NCBI GenBank assembly: GCA_936450465.1
Contig: OW388304.1
Location: 15,357,061-15,421,060 of the forward strand
Length of the DNA stretch: 64,000 nucleotides
Direction: 5' to 3'
DNA from: Gibbula magus
Taxonomy: Eukaryota; Mollusca; Gastropoda; Trochida; Trochidae
Below are positions 63,080-64,000 of the stretch, in pieces. Within the stretch, counting starts at the first letter, position 1; the number at the start of each line of letters is the position of its first letter. The notes under the pieces are model-generated. The model did not search any database, was not told the DNA's origin, and was given only the letters and a program-made list of their open reading frames with translations. The translations under genes and the position numbers were made by a program.

Positions 63080-63550
63080 GTATTAAAGGTGCATCCATTG
63101 TTTTTCATAAAATTTTATTTGGCTTTAATACGTTCCAACACACCATATGTGCTGTTTACAATAAAACAAAATTCACTCAGCTTGCATATTCATCCCCAAT
63201 CGCCAGATATATCATAATTACTAGTTTCCAATTAAAATTGAGTAACGGCATTATGCAAGTGCAGAAACCGAAACTGCACGTCCTATTTATATGCATAGTA
63301 GTTATATGACCTATTGAACATTATCAACCCTAATTTGTTATCTTGTATGGTTTAAATAAGATTCCAAAATTACGTTTGACTCATTGGCGCGCGCCACACG
63401 CGGTGCATTGTCCGGTTTTCGATCAGATATCGACACTTTTACCTTCATATCGTCAATATACTAAGTTGAGTATCATCAAAATGGTAGTTTTCGGTAACAG
63501 TTGGTACTTCTCGATAAAATAAGACCATTTATAACGTTTGGCATATTTGA
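63080..63550. repeat. Diverged third copy of the 40.4-kb repeat
   Basis: TTATTTGGCTTTAATAC, GTGCAGAAACCGAAA, ACACGTTCT/GCACGTCCT, TTGGCGCGCG, TTGTCCGGTTTTCGATCA and TTCTCGATAAAATAA occur in the same order as at 40.6-41.4 kb. The ORF of that copy is broken here. Confidence 0.7.
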
Positions 63551-63905
63551 CCCCCAACAACACAATGGATGTACCTTTAATCTCAGTTTTTATTCATTCA
63601 TTTACTGACAAGCTACAAACATGATTTAAAATAAGCCTTAACGAACACCTTATGTCTTCTGACATCATATATCTCAATAGTCGTCGATTTAGTACAAAAC
63701 TATTTGTCAATTTAATCAATCTGTTTTTATCTATTTGACATTAGAAGACACTAGGGTGAAATGCTCTATGCAGACCTGATGAAAGAGTTACACGATCTAT
63801 ATACTTCGGACGATTATGTCTTCACTTTCTCTTTAATTGATATACATATTCGAAGTGTTTACATATACTTCAGACAGCAATCTAAGTAAGAGTCTCTTTT
63901 TTCAG

Positions 63906-64000
63906 CGGAAATAGGCCGATGCTGGCCCGTGAGAGATGTAACCAAGTTCCACACTTCTTTACAAGCTCGTATAAACCGGGGTGCTGGTATCGACTGAATC
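63906..64000 (+). CDS. Possible coding exon cut by the right edge
   Basis: CTCTTTTTTCAG is a strong acceptor at 63,894-63,905. Two frames are possible. One is open to the edge (GNRPMLARERCNQVPHFF, then TSSYKPGCWYRLN) and has an ATG at 63,919. The other reads EIGRCWPVRDVTKFHTSLQA and ends in TGA near the edge, which would make a terminal exon. The sequence beyond the window decides between them. It could belong with the 5' UTR exon near 48 kb. No family recognised. Confidence 0.4.

Overview
This is a eukaryotic, AT-rich, intron-dense and repeat-dense window. Coding sequence occurs as short exons bounded by GT/AG, separated by introns carrying MITEs, minisatellites and microsatellites. The repeat repertoire suggests a mollusc, probably a bivalve. 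It includes a SINE-like tail with the 'GTTTAACGCCGC' motif and short elements ending in 'GGGGAGATAAC'. Genus cannot be set from sequence alone. Gene models below were built by hand from open frames, splice signals and intron phase.

Layout. (1) 1-2,960 (+): 3' end of a Ser/Lys-rich gene entering from outside the window, with one intron and a poly-A signal. (2) 3-12 kb: no gene recognised; several transposon remnants. (3) 12.1-23.1 kb (+): complete six-coding-exon gene for a 199-residue retropepsin-like protein resembling NRIP2/NRIP3. It has Ser where the catalytic Asp normally sits. (4) 14.2-17.6 kb (-): a complete three-exon gene for an 86-residue secreted cysteine protein, nested in intron 3 of the previous gene on the opposite strand. 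Its first intron is mostly an array of about 94 copies of a 25-bp unit, and that unit is the gene's own exon1/intron1 splice-donor junction. (5) 22-26.6 kb: MITEs, a foldback, a TIR-bounded 1.3-kb element and a 0.9-kb purine-strand minisatellite. (6) 28.5-46.4 kb (-): complete 17-exon gene for a 705-residue type I membrane protein. It appears to belong to the uncharacterised metazoan 'LolA-like domain' family. All 17 exon junctions agree in phase. (7) 47.7-64 kb: a probable 5' UTR exon, a possible stray exon near 50.6 kb, many repeats, and a possible exon running to the right edge.

The genes show no sign of acting together. The strongest observation is the splice-donor-derived minisatellite inside the nested gene. 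Second is the retropepsin-like protein that has lost its catalytic motif. The mobile-element content is dominated by non-autonomous inverted-repeat elements, several with clear 9-12 bp target duplications, plus one decayed Tc1-like transposase.
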